Shown here: positions 23,643 through 35,974 of the stretch, piece by piece
Layout: each line of letters starts with the position of its first letter
How positions within the stretch are numbered: position 1 is the stretch's first letter
Assembly (NCBI RefSeq): GCF_003144195.1
Contig: NW_020290012.1
Location: 124,001-188,000 of the forward strand
DNA length: 64,000 nucleotides
Origin: Ceraceosorus guamensis
Lineage: Eukaryota; Basidiomycota; Exobasidiomycetes; Ceraceosorales; Ceraceosoraceae
Direction of reading: 5' to 3'
The notes under the pieces: model-generated
Seen by the model: only the letters and a program-made list of their open reading frames with translations
Told to the model about the DNA's origin: nothing
Database searches by the model: none
Made by a program: the position numbers and the translations under genes

Positions 23643-25833
23643 ATGGCTCTCTCTGTTGCTCCACAAGGTCGCGCACCTGACCCCTCCACAAGCTATCGCA
23701 ATCTACAATCCGACGTATGGGCTCGTCATGCCCACGTCCTGAGCAAGCACTTTGGAAATGATGCACAGTCCACCCTCGATGCTGCGCATACAGCTGACCC
23801 GCAGCCTAAACTTCGACCGCCGCCCGATGTAGATGAAAAGGAAGGAGCATGGCATATCGGCGTGTCGCATGGCCTCAAGGGGAAGCTGAGAGCGCGGGGC
23901 CATCCGCGCTGGCACCTTGTCCAACAGGTTGGAGGGCAGCAAGACGCTGATGTAGCGTCATCTGAGCCTCGCGAATTGTCGCAAGCGGATCTAATTGGCC
24001 TGCCGGGCGGTCTGGGTCCAAACTTTGTAAGCCGCTTTCGATCTGCACAGAAAAGTAAACGAGATCTGCGCAGAGCACAGGCTGAAGTTTGATGATGCCG
24101 AACCCGTGTCCAGATTCCTGCCGAAATCACCATCAGGAACGACAGCTCTCAGCGTTTCGTGGACACTGGATGTGGAAAATTGCCGGGCAGCAGCGTACGC
24201 AATCCAGATTTGGCATCTCGTTTCCAAGAGTGAGCTGCTCATTGGAAGTGTGCTGACTTGAGGCAAGGTATCTGAGGGCAGCTCTGCCTCGTCTGATTGA
24301 TAGATACCCGCGACTCGAGAAGCTCCTGCATCTTAAAGGCGAATCTTTGGCGCGACATTCTCCACCACCCTACTACATTCAAGCAGACTTGCGAGATACG
24401 GTAATCGAGTCTGACAATCCAGGCGGCAATCGGAGACAGACCATCGACATTCTATCTCCCGATTTCCTCGGACAGTTGCGCTTCGATGTCATTGTCATTG
24501 ATGCGCCACTCGAAACGTACGAGTGGGATGATCCGACCGGTGCTGGCTCTGCTGCGTGGGACTGGTCACAGATCGCGAGTCTGCCAGTGCCTGCCTTTGC
24601 AGCCAAGGAAAGGTTTGTGCCTCGTCACGTCGCGAACGAATCATGCCACGAGGCTGACAAATTTTCTGCGCTTCCGTTTGAAGCTTCATTTTCATCTGGG
24701 TAGGATCAGGAGCAGGTGATGGGCTGGAGCGCGGACGCGAAATACTCGCGAAGTGGGGTTATCGTCGGTGCGAGGATATCGTCTGGGTGCGCGCCGACTC
24801 GGAGCAAGCTAGGCAGAGCGAGCCAGCAGCTACGACCGCTTTTACCCGCACCGCTCAGCACTGTCTGATGGGCATACGAGGTACGGTGAGACGAAGCAGG
24901 GACCATCATTTCGTCCACTGCAACGTTGATACCGATGTCATCCTGTGGCCCGGTGAGGTCAAGGAGAGTTCTACATCCGCCAGTCACGGCACCTCAAAGG
25001 AAGACAAGCTCATCGACGTCCGCAAAAAGCCTCCGGAGCTAGTCGCTCTCGCCGAACACTTTTGTCTAGGCACAAGAAGATTACAATTATTCGGCGACAA
25101 TCGCGGTTTGCGCAGGGGGTGGATCTCTATCGGCGACCGTGTTGGGCCTGATCAGCCTGGCTGGGCTGAGGCTGAGAGAGGCCTGAATGCATGTGCTGCA
25201 GGCGTCCGTGGAGCTGGTCCTGCCCCAGACGATTATGTGCAGCCGCCACCGCTACCTTTCGATCGGGCTTCTTGGCAAGCCTCCGTGAACCTCGAGTCTG
25301 TCTCCGGGGACCCCAATCATGCCGTGGACCAGTCGTTGCTACCCTTCGACGCACAAATCGACGAGCTGAGACCCAAATCTCCCACGCGTCAGGCAGGACG
25401 TGTCTCTGGTACACAAGCTGCACATTCCCCAATCCTTGGTTGGAACGGGACACATCTGAGAGAACCACGAGGTGACTACATACGAGGCTCGACCATGCGT
25501 GCAGCCCCTTTGGCTAGGCCTCTGGAAGCCGGTCTGCCCTACAATCTTCAGCCGGGGATGCTGCCTCCGCAACAGTTCTCCGGCAGTTGGGCACCAAGTG
25601 GTTCACCGGCAAACGATGCGTACACCTCAAGGCAGACGGCTCTGCATGCAACTTTGCACGCACCAGGAGGAGCAGGTTTGTCGGGCCTTGGCGCTGGCGG
25701 ACCTCGTACGGTAAGCATTCCTTCAGGCAACGACACTCTGTCTGGCCCACAGGCTTCCGTTCTACTCGGTCGAGCCAACAGAGGCGTTGGACCCACAGGC
25801 CTGGGAAGGCCCAGGCAGGGTCACAATTCATGA
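23643..25833 (+). CDS. MT-A70 family protein of the METTL14/Kar4 type
   Basis: This is a subunit of the mRNA N6-adenosine methyltransferase complex in the METTL14 (yeast Kar4) branch. Four exons fit in phase (23643-24026, 24114-24229, 24304-24612, 24684-25833; 652 residues). Joined text reads RNDSSQRFVDTG, then ASRFQEYPRLEKLLHLKGE, PPPYYIQADLRD, FDVIVIDAPLETYEW, SFIFIWVGSGAGDGLERGRE and KWGYRRCEDIVWVR. It continues with FTRTAQHCLMGIRGTVRRS, HHFVHCNVDTDVI, PELVALAEHFCLGTRRLQLF and RRGWISIG. Each block aligns with human METTL14 (NDYCQHFVDTG, EEYPKLRELIRLKDE, FDVILLEPPLEEYY, KWGYRRCEDICWIK, EHCLMGIKGTVKRS, FCLGRRRLHLF). The motif at the METTL3 DPPW position is DAPL, consistent with the non-catalytic METTL14 branch. 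The tail of about 230 residues keeps QIDELRPKSP, equivalent to EIERLRPKSP in human METTL14, but shows only scattered RG dipeptides in place of RGG repeats. Confidence 0.92.
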
Positions 25834-26015
25834 TCTGGCCGTTCAGGAGCATGACTTGCAGCAACTTTGAACACATCGAACTTGGTAGTAACATGTGTCA
25901 TGCGAACCGATTAGAACAAGAGATGCTGGTCTAAACTGAGTCCACAAGGCTGCAAGGCGAATATAGGTGGTGCTAGAGATAGACTTGTATGCATTAAAGA
26001 AGCAAAGATGACATA

Positions 26016-29000
26016 TTAAGCAGCAAGACGCGAAGGAGGAACTGGCTTCCACCGATCCGATTCGGAAGGTTGTTTCCGGCCAAAGCTCTTCTTGCTTCCG
26101 TTCGTGGCATTCTCGTAGCTGCTAGGCGAGGAGCTGCTCAATTTGCCACTTCCAGAGCTATGACTGTGACCGACACTGCTGTTGTCCGGTGACGAGGGCG
26201 GGTGAGATGAGCGCGAGAGATGAGGAGAGCCCAAGGCGGCTAGACGAGCAAATGAGCTCTTGCGAGATCGGGGTGGCTTGCTTGGCGTATTCAAAAGATT
26301 CTCATCTAGGCCAGATCCGTTCAAGATGGGCTGCTGAGAGGCTCGCAATCTCGACGCCCGCTCTTCCTGAGACACAGGGCTACCGGTGTATGGTCTGCCG
26401 ATGACCGCCACGCCCGCCTCCGGTCCTTCTCCGTGGACGGGGTTGAACGAAGGATCCAAAGATGAACAATGCAGATGCTGCAGAAGTTGCTGAACGAATT
26501 TGGTCTCCAGACGACTATTCGTGGATGCCTCTTGCAAAGACCTAGCAGTCGGGTCCCGCATGAGGTTAGGAGCAAAGATGGTTGCCAGGATTTCTGGGCT
26601 CGACTCATTCTCGTCATCTTTGAGTATCAGCTGAGATCGGACCATATCAGAGGCCGGTCAGTCAGCTTCAACGCGCCACAATACCACCAAGTCTCGACCA
26701 GACTCACTTGCAGAAAACTGATAATGTAGGCCAGAACGCGCAGGTTGATCTTTGGTAGACGTGCAACCAACTCAACACTTCGAGTCGAGCTGTCAGCAGC
26801 TTTGAGGGCGTTGAAGTACCTGAGAGCGGGGTCGCGAGAGTAAGGCTCGTTGCTTCGAAGGACCGTGAAAATATGACGTCAACTTACAAGTCGTACGGGA
26901 TCAGAGGGGGCTCCAATTCCCTGCAGAACAGCTTCAAGACCGAGGCCAGAACGGCGACATCCTCCTTTCCGTCATTGACGAGTCCATTGAGACTGTAGTG
27001 GCCTCGATCGATCCGTAAACGAAGGAGCGTCACCCTCTCGGCATCGCCTGGAGCGCGGAACAGATCTGGCGACCTGTCCATCGCAAGCATCGCGTCGCAA
27101 AGGAACGCCAGGCTGTGCGCGGGGCGGTGCATGAGAGGTTGGAGTCAATTTTCCATGTCACATCGAGATTCTGCTCGAGCAAAACTTACATGACTGGCAC
27201 TTGAGCAGACGGATAAGCATCTGCCTGCCTCTGCATGACGATCTGCAAGCTTTGGCCAAATACGCTGGGCGCAAAAGCGGCGTCCATTTCATATTGGACT
27301 TCGTGGATGCTTGGTACTCGGCCTTTGGCCCCTCTCTGCTTTGCGGATTCATACCTCCTTTTACAGTGCAAAGCGAGTACTCCCAGGATTACCTCATCGT
27401 CTGCTGCCGCTTCTCCGTTTGCTTTGGATGAAAGTGCAGGGTTAGATGGACTTAGCCGCACAGCTTCTTCGATGAAGACTCGCAGGAGCTCAGCGACCTC
27501 GCTGGAGCCTGGCGGGAAGCACGTCAGCAGCACGCCTAGCAGCTGCCAGCCTCTGATTGTGGAGTCTCGCGTTGGATTGCCCGATAACTGCTTCATACAC
27601 TGCAGTAGGATCTCGTCGCGCAATGCGCCGCTTCCCAAAATGCCCCGTTCAAGCAACCATCTCTCCTCCTCCACGACAGAAGGACCCGATGAAACTGCCT
27701 TGCTGGCACCATTTGGCGTCATGCCGCTGGCTAAACCTACGCTGAGGCCCTTCCTCTCGGGAGTAGCTGAGCTTCGCTGCTTGTCCGTGACTGCCGTCAA
27801 TGCCGCGACGCCACAGAGATCTGCAGCATGGAATGACGCAGGCGAGACGGCGCGCGCGTACGGCGAGAAGTGCTGATCACCAATTAGCGTCGAACCGGGT
27901 GGAAGGGGCGTAGTTCCGCTGAGCAGGCGAGGCCTATCAGGCACTGTATTGTAACCAATGTTCACTGGCTCCGGCACGCGTGGCCAGAACACGGCCTGTT
28001 CCCGATCTCCAAAGACGCGCAGCATGACTTTGAAGATCCTGACCGCATCTCGCTTCTCTACGGGGTCTTCTAGAGGTACCAGAGGAGCAGAAATGGGGTT
28101 GCGCTGCCATCGCGACATTTTGCCCATCGAGACTTTGCGTAGTCCGAAAAGACCTGTGCGGTGTCGCGAGAACCGCTGCCTGGCAAAGCCTTCGAAGCTC
28201 AGAAGCTCGTTGCGTATAGCGGTGGGCAGCACACGATGCTCGCCAGTCGACAATCGCCGGGTCTCGATGGCAGAAGACAACCTGAATTGGCCAGTAGCTG
28301 CTGCCCGACCTTTTGCCGCTTCATGAGAGTCCTCCGCAGCAGCTACCGCCGCCGCGGCAATCCTCTTGGCAGGGTCACGTTCACGGCGATAGCCGCGCGG
28401 CATCTCCACCGAGTCAAGCGTTGCTAGATCTATGGATCGATCCCTCTGACTTTGAACCGTGCTAAGGCCCATTCCGTGGGAGGCAGCTCGAGGTGGCCTC
28501 TTTCGCGGAGCTCCGCTCTCGCTGCCGGAAGCCAAATTGAGATGAGTAGAGGAAATGATGGTGGACAAGCCAGAGCTGTGCTCTTCTCCAGAAGAGAAGT
28601 GAGTGCGCTGTGGGCGCGAGGGACCCGCTCTCGCAGCGTCACCACCGGAATGCGAGCGTAGACGCATGCCCCACTTGACTTGACTAAGATTGGGGCTGTC
28701 CACAGGAGGTGGAGGCTGGGTGTGACTCCTGATCGGACTCGATTGCGCTTGTGAATGGGACAACCCACTCAGCGCGCCAGAGATTTTCGAGCTCGGCCAG
28801 GTGCCACCGCTCGAGCCTCCAGCTTGTCTCAATTTACGCTGCGTCGAATCCTCCGGGAGGGCCGCAAGGGCTGCCAGCGAGTCTTCGCCAAGCTCCATGC
28901 GTGAGAACCTTTTGCCCATGGAAGACTCTTGAATGGCAGCGAGAGGGATGACAAATCCCTCGGGCTTGTGCCAGGTCGTCTCGCGCGTGCTTGTTTGAAA

Positions 29001-30005
29001 GTAGTAGGGCAGCTTGCGATTATCGTCAAACAGCTCCCACCACTGGCCTTCCTTGCTGGGCGGCAATACAATGGTACCGGCGGGCACTGCCCAGACGCAC
29101 TCTCCGGTCTCGGGATTAGCGAAGAAGGATTTGCCCGAAGGTTGCTCGATCACGACCCAAAAGTGTGCGCCCCAAGTCTCATCGCCGAGCGTGCCCGTCC
29201 ATCCCTCTGTCGCGCTCCTGCTTCTTCTGAAAACTTTGGAGGGTATGCCGAGTTCCTCAAGCGCCTCTTCTTCTTGCGCACGTTCTGTGGCTCGACTCCT
29301 CATGCCCTCGACGTGCGGCACTATTCCGTTGCCGTTGCCCACGCCCACACCAAAGCCTCCCAGTTTGGGCGTACGGCCGGGCGACCTGCTTCCGGCTCCA
29401 CCCCCGCGCTTTCCAGCAGATGGACTTGGCGAACTTGGGCCTGCCGCAAAGCTCCTGAAACTTGCATCGGATCCCAGCGATGTGTCCGCAATATTACCTG
29501 CATAGTCTGTGCCCGCTTCGGAAGCTGTCGCGGTGTATTCAGCGTCTTCCGAGTAGGCTGTGTCGGCGCTGGAGTCAGGTCTGCTTCGCCCTTTGAGGGA
29601 GGGCGTCTGAATATCTGCTCGTGAGAGGGTGGCTGTAGATGCGGCGGAGGCTGGCCTGGCATCGGCGCTTCCTCCCCGAGCTTCATGCGCAAGCTCCGTA
29701 CTACCATCGCCGGAGGAGTCTCCAGCCTCGAGTTCGTCCGCTCTCCTGACCTCCGCATCATCACATCGCAGTAGGCTCATCTGGTGAGCATCATCTTGAA
29801 CGACGATGCGGGGACTGGAAGTCTGTCCTGAGACTTGTTGCGACAAAGCCGGGCTGGCCCTAGGCGGAGGTCGTGTGGGAGGAGCAGGTCGAGTGACTGC
29901 AAAGCCTCCGGCGCTATCTCTCGATCCGGGGCGACGATTTAGAGGGCGCGGGCTCAAGGGCGTAGATAGCGCGGGAAGCTCGCTGTTCGGGCTTGACAGC
30001 GACAT
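26016..30005 (-). CDS. WW-MyTH4-RhoGAP protein (ARHGAP39/Vilse type)
   Basis: A Rho-family GTPase-activating protein with the ARHGAP39/Vilse architecture. From the start MSLSSPNSELPALS the first 270 residues are low-complexity (Pro, Ser, Gly). Two WW domains follow at about residues 280-355, with AHFWVVIEQPSGKSFFANP...ECVWAVP and WWELFDDNRKLPYYF...TTWHKP. A disordered linker reaches about residue 600. The MyTH4 domain follows, with RGILGSGALRDEILLQCMKQ, IRGWQLLGVLLTCFPP and LALHCKRRYESA. After an intron near 27130-27190 comes the RhoGAP domain, with the arginine-finger segment DLFRAPGDAERV, SVLKLFCRELEPPLIPYDL and ILATIFAPNLMRDPT. A Ser-rich tail ends SRLAA at 26016-26018. An upstream in-frame ATG at 30260 would add 85 residues. 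The protein probably switches Rac- or Cdc42-type GTPases off during polar growth (inference from the family). Confidence 0.88.
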
Positions 30006-33000
30006 GACGCTCCCTTCAAGCCCAATCTGAGCAAGGGGGGTCCAAGCAACGAGCAAGGCGCTTTGGGGATGAAGGTGCGAAAGGTGGTCGTTTGCAGGAC
30101 CGCAGCCGGCGGCCTCAAGGACGATCGATGTGCTAGACGTGAATGCCGCTTCCACTCGTGATTGTGCTTGCAGGCTATGGGTGAAGGGCACTTTTCTAAA
30201 CTTCGCTTTGCATACGACGGGTCGATGCGTGGAGGATCGGGATGGTCGTAGGCCCCGCAAGGAGTGCCTGATGGAATGAAGTACTTGCTAATGCAGAAGC
30301 AGTTGAGACCGATCTGTCGCTGGAGCAGTGAGGTTCAGCTCAAGCCTGTCGCAGCAAGAAGACTGTGCCGAGGTAGGATCGTGGACACAGATTCGTAGCT
30401 GATCCTGTCAGAGCCCTACAGTCGAGCGTTCACAAATCGTTCGGGATGTTGACGGCAGTCCTCGGCCCCCTTCATATACCCCTGTACGGTACGCCAAAAT
30501 TGTGAATACCGAGGGCAAATAGCCCGATGCCGCGACCTTGATGATCCTGCCTGACCCCTATACGCACGCGCGATGAGAGTCCTGCGCAAAGGAGCGGACG
30601 CGTATGCCGCTATTGTGATTCTGCAGAGCAGAGCTGCTCCACGATGGGGATGCTGGGCCGCGGTAGCTCGGTGGTACCTTGGCGTATTTGGAGGTGTTCA
30701 AGCATCTACTTTTGAAGTTGATCGTATAAAGCGTGATCAAAGGGGCAATCTGCCAAGCAAAGTGTGGTGTTTGGTGGATCAAAGCGTGTATACCGCATGC
30801 TTCGGGAAGGGTTGTGGAAAGCGACAATGTGAATCACCTAGCTCATCATGACCCATGCAATGATCTGAGCAAAGCCATCAGTGATCAGGCGTGGGGAAGT
30901 TTCTCGTCTTCGCGCATGCAGTCACTGCTTTGACGCTCTCTTCTGACTGTGTGTCGACAGCACCAATTGACAGGTGCGCAAGCATCAGGTACGCGCTGCG
31001 CGCACCGGAGCGATATACTGTATATGTACAGGCACTGCTACCGCTACTCTACTGTACTCCTGTTGGATGCTGCCCCCATGCTCTCTCACCTGCTGCTTGT
31101 GCATACCCGTGCCAGACGCCTGCTTTCACGATTCGAGATTTGATTCGAAAGAAATAATCACTCTAATGAAGAGATAGGAGCGGTGCATTGGATCAGGAGG
31201 TTTGCTGCACGCGTGCGCTTCTGGTGCTGATCACGACAACTGCTGTACCGTACGCCAACTTGCATGCAGATCAAGGCCGAGCGCGCGTGCGAATGCATGC
31301 TGGACGCTGCAGGTGGCGTGCTGCAAGTCCATTCGTTCATCCACCGCCATGCGCGCGGTGCGGCAATTTGTCTACGGGCTCCCATGCTAACGGTACCGAG
31401 CGTATAACGGCGCACTTGAAGGACAACAGCAGGACCGACCCGTCCTTTCTTCTTGCGATGGTCAAAGCGCCCGCGCGCACACGCACATGCAGCCTCTGCT
31501 GCAGCAGCGTGCATGCAGCAATTCCGCGGTTGCACCGCACCACCACTTCGTGGCTCGCGTGCGCAAAGTTGCGCGCTAAGGAAGGATTTCAATAAACCCA
31601 CGCAACCTCCCCACGCGCGCGAGTCGATTGACATTCAAGATTATTCAGGAATGAACCCCTTAGATTCAGCGGAACCGACTGTTAATTGGCGGCCGGGATT
31701 AAGCCATTGAGTCTGATTTGACTCAAAAGTGATGGCGCAAAATGTGAGTATTATTCTTGCGGAGATCCGCCACGACTGTGAATTTGCGCAGACCGAGTGA
31801 CGAATCTTGCTGGGTCGGTCCAGTTCGGTTTCGGTTTCAAGATCGACCTTGAGCTTGAAGTGGTTTGAACAGTCGCGCGTGGACCTGTCTTCGACGGCCC
31901 AGCTAGGGCGATGCATGGAATCACGGCTGGCTCATCTCCACGAGAAAGCGCATCCTGCTCCGTCTGGTCCATGCAGCAGTCAATCAAAGAAGATGTCCCG
32001 CTGCCGGGTATTGTACGCAAGTAGTTTAGAATCAAGCGTCCCGCGTGTAATGTGCGCAGACGTGTTCAGGCTCACGCCTATCGTCGATGTACGGGTCTCA
32101 ATTGACTGACCAAAATGGAGTCCTGAATTTGGTTGGAATGATTCCTTCCTGTGATTCAAGATTCTTGATTGAAGGATTCTGCATCACGTCCTCTTCCAAA
32201 TGTTGATCTGCGATTCTGTGCGAGTCGACAGCAGGGCAGACCAAAGAGAAGTTCCAATGGCGCGAAACGCGTGATGGTGCTGGGCAGTCCCTACAACCTC
32301 TTGGGATCTACAAACAACAAGTAGCTCTACAGCTGGCGCCATCGTGTCCCGCTCCGACGGCGAACTCTCGTGGCTCTATCGTCGCGGTCAAAAAGACCGC
32401 TCAGGGACTCGTCTCCGCGATCACCATGCAGCTTTCACCCCCCCCCCCCCCCCATTCAATGAACATGTTCCGTGAAAGTGAGACGATGGAGCAAGCATCC
32501 AGCTTCGACGTCGGAAAAGGCCCATATTTTCCCAGATCCTAGCTGTCCCAGAATGACTCCTTCTTCGCCCAATCGCCTCTGCGACGATATCCGAGACGAC
32601 CGTCCATGCCCACATCGGCTCAAATCGAGGAAAGGTATATCGGGAGCTCGTTGCGGTGCATGCAGGATCACGAACACAAAGCCACGCAAGCGCAGCCATC
32701 TTCAGCTGCATGCATACTGTATGGCTTCTTTCTTTGTCTTGTCTGTCTGCCAGGAATAGTGTCTGCGCCAAGTCAATGAGCCTAAAGTCGAGTCTGAGTA
32801 TTCGTGATTGAGTGCCGAAGTCCCTGCTGCTTATCATGAAGCTGTAATGCTCCATAATCACAATTGACTGATGACGAGAAGCATCAAAGACTTCGCTCGT
32901 CGAATCGTGAACCGAACCTCGCGCCCCTTTGCTTGCTGCTGATCCTCGCTGCAGAGGAGCATGTTGGGCGCAGCTCCAAAAAGCTACACCAGCATAATGA

Positions 33001-34036
33001 CGACCAGCGGGACTGCGATCGAGCAGTCGCCATCGCATGCTTACTCGTCATTGTGGGCCTTCCTATGCATGCATGTACCATATAGCGCTGCTGTCGGGAA
33101 GGGGTGCAAGGTGCACTTCGAGACTGAACGAGCGAGAGCAAGGAGCAAGCTAAGCCGCCTACATCGAGCCCAATCGCGAGAGTCCATCAATCGACCAGGA
33201 GCGCAAGCCTCACGCTCATCAATCGGCGTTGTGTTCCAGTTCGGGGCAATCTCCACCACGACTGCATGGACCCATCCCGAGCACGCGATTGCCTTTCGAT
33301 CATGTTCTGCCCCTCAATTTTATAGCGGCATGTGCGCTCACCGAGCGCATCTGACTTTGTCTGGTAGGTCTTCCGCACGTGTTCGCAAGAGGAGTCAGGA
33401 GGTCCAGCTGCGTAACTCTAGCATCGAACCCGTCTTGGCCTTCACGGCCACAAGCTCGGGTGAATCGCGACGCTGAATGGCCATTTCATCGCGGGTTGTG
33501 TCTGAGCGGAGCTTACAACAGCAAGCTTCCAGAACAGTCTTGAGGTTTCCCATACTCATGCCAGCAAAGCGGCGACAGGAGATCGCATATTGTCCTCAGT
33601 CCAAAGCGCACAGAGGCAACACAGATCGGAATCACAAGCTCGGGCAATCTCGTAGCAATGACAAGATGTCGTCGTGATTGCAGCGCCATGGAAGCTAGAC
33701 TTTAATGTACCAGGAGGACTGCGAGGCGGATGTCAGAGAGAGAGATCGGGCGATTGACTGAGTGAATGTGGATGGCAAGTCGACAGAGTCCGTAGAGCAC
33801 AGCGTCCCCCTGATGCGGGAGCAGGTGCCAAGAAGAGCTATCAGAATAAATGATGCGGGGAGCGAACGAGTGAGGCAGAAAGTCGAAAAGCACTGAAATG
33901 CAGAGGAAGAAGGAAAGATGCGTCTCAGGGCAGTGCTGGCGTATACGGCGGGAAAGGTGCTATCCAACAGGCTTCAAAAGCTTTGCGAAGCCTGCCTTGC
34001 CCACGCTGAGCCGCAGTCGTGGTTCGCGACAGGCTT
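30006..34036. other. 4-kb gene-free region with a poly-C tract
   Basis: This stretch runs from the 5' end of the RhoGAP gene to the 3' end of the GH5 gene. Frames of up to 205 codons occur but lack ATG starts, splice-consistent extensions or domains. It contains single copies of the TTCACGATT motif (31125-31140, 32800-32810), GATTCAAGATTC at 32152-32163, a 16-base C tract (32438-32453), and ATGCATGCATG at 33065-33075. A non-coding RNA or a fast-evolving small gene cannot be excluded. Confidence 0.5.
32438..32453. repeat. 16-base poly-C tract
   Basis: Sixteen consecutive C residues lie inside the 4-kb gene-free region. Such runs are slippage-prone, and the exact length in an assembly may be unreliable. 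Confidence 0.9.
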
Positions 34037-35974
34037 TTAGGCGCTCATGGAGCGCTTGCTCCGCATGCGACGAACAAGGTGCTGTTGCGGGACCGCCTCT
34101 TCAGAGATGTCTCGACGACGACCGCTGTAGCCAGCACCCGTCTTGGAGGGGTTGGACCAGCTTGCAACTGGAATGTTGCCACATTGTTGGTTAGGCAGAG
34201 CCTTGATCGTGCTCAGCGATTGATCCTTGTTTGCCGTCTTGGCCACGATTCCGTTCGCGATCAAGGTCACGAGGCTGTATTCATCCATCAAATAGCTTGC
34301 AATAGCCTCTCGCGGGTTGCTGCTGTGCTTTGCCTTGAAGGTCCAGAATGTAGAACCGGCGGACCAGGCAAAGGCGGAGAGCTGGGTGTTGTAGTAAGAC
34401 TGGGTGAACCCATCTTGTTCGACGCCGTTGACCGCGCTCCACTCCATGTAGGACACTGGGACCGGATAGCCCACAGATTGTTGCGCAAGGTCGCAAATAC
34501 TATGGAGCAGTTCAGGCTATGGTCAGATGGAGCACGCAAAAGCCATCCAGACGCGACATCAACTCACGTGTTGACAATCGAGCTAGCATCCTTGTTCAGT
34601 GGGAAGTAACCGGGGTAAGGGTGGTCCTCGTAGACAAGTAGGTTGGGATCCTTGCCGGTGGCAAAGTCGCGCCAGTAGTCAAGCGGCTTCTGGTTGTTGA
34701 CAAAAGCGTGGTGGAAGAAAGTTGTGAGTCCGGCCTTGCTCAAAATCTGGTAAGTGCCTTCATAGTAACTCCTGAGCATTTGAAGCCTGTCGTCGTCATT
34801 GTGCGACTGAGGTTCGTTGATGATGCCCACAGAGTGCACAACAGACTTGTACTTGTGGTTTGAGAGCCACGCCACGACTGCATTGACAGTGTCGTAAGAG
34901 CGACCAACGTTGTCTTGGGTGAACCAGCCGATGTTTCCTCGGTGTCCGCTGGACTGGTCCCCGTTCTGAGATCCTGGCATTCCGTGCAGGTCGATGATGG
35001 CATAGACTTTTCGGTCGTAGAGCCAGCCGAGCATCTTGTCGAGCTGCTCCTTTTGCCCAGACATGGCGAGGTAGGGCTCGCCTGACGCCGCCGGGATGAA
35101 AGCCCAATGTCCGACGTTGAGACGGAATCTGCCAAGTAGACATTCACGGCACATGTCAGCATTAAGATCGGAATGCCCAACATTGTACAAGCGACCTAAA
35201 TGCTCACGTGTTGATACCAGCCGCGACCAGCGTGTCAATTTCGGCTTCTGTTACCCAAGTGTTCCAGTGGTCTTGCAAAGTGGACAGAGCCTTGTTGCCA
35301 AGGCTTTGAGAAAAGTCCCACTCGTCATAGGCGTTGTCACCTGCCGTCTGAGTGAACCAGTCCTCATCCAACCAACGTTCCAGCACAAGCCAATTTCCAA
35401 TGTTGACGCCGATCATCTTTTGGTTGGGATCTGTGAAATTCCACCTGGGCAGCGGTGTGACGGGAGCGTTAGGGTCGGTGGTGTTGGCATTGGTGCTGCC
35501 GCTGCTTCCACCCTTGCCGGATGAACCAGAGCCGGAAGAGGAGCCAGAGTTGCTACCTTTTGTCGCTGCGTTGCTTGTACCGTCTGCATTCTTGGAAGCC
35601 ATGCTGCCTCCAACACCCGCACCGACACCGATGGCGACGAGGGCGATCAAGGCGAGAAGACCAGTGATGTAGGGGTGGCGCTTGATGAAGCCGAGTGGGC
35701 CGCCGGCGCGGGCAGCCCGACCAGATGAGGCCGCTGCGGCGCCTACTCCCGCGCCTGTTCCAGCACCTCCCTCCTTGTCAAAGTAGTACGTGCCATCGCC
35801 ACCTCTCCCTTGCATTTGCTGGTGTTGCATGAGGCCATCCTCGGCTGTGGGGGTGGCGGAGCCGTGCCCGTAAGATTCGAAGGTACTGTGAGGAGTACGG
35901 GCACCTGTGCCGAAGGATCCGGGAGTGCCAGGCCTCAAGGCGTTCATGTCGATAGAACGAGAGTTGCGCGCCAT
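34037..35974 (-). CDS. membrane-anchored GH5 exo-beta-1,3-glucanase
   Basis: A type II membrane glucan 1,3-beta-glucosidase (GH5, Exg family) acting on wall beta-glucan. The start is MARNSRSIDMNALRPG at 35974. A Gly/Ala-rich cytosolic segment is followed by one membrane anchor (ITGLLALIALVAIGVGAGVG, about residues 100-120) and a Ser/Gly/Asn-rich stalk. The catalytic domain begins IGVNIGNWLVLERWLDEDWF, then the spliced join AAGINT/FRLNVGHWAF, AIIDLHGMPGSQNG and RGNIGWF. The acid/base is in GIINEPQ, then VYEDHPYPGYF. After a second intron the nucleophile region is VSYMEWSAV and the aromatic segment is GSTFWTFKAK. Two introns (about 35139-35211 and 34495-34566) are clear. The C-terminus is a basic tail rich in Arg and Ser (VRRMRSKRSMSA). 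The family usually reads GEWS at the nucleophile; here it is MEWS. No secretion signal peptide is present, in line with the anchor. Confidence 0.92.

Noticed and set aside
32421-33038. 205-codon minus-strand frame in the 4-kb gap
   Set aside because: It has a non-ATG first codon, crosses the poly-C tract as poly-Gly, and shows no domain or splice-consistent extension.
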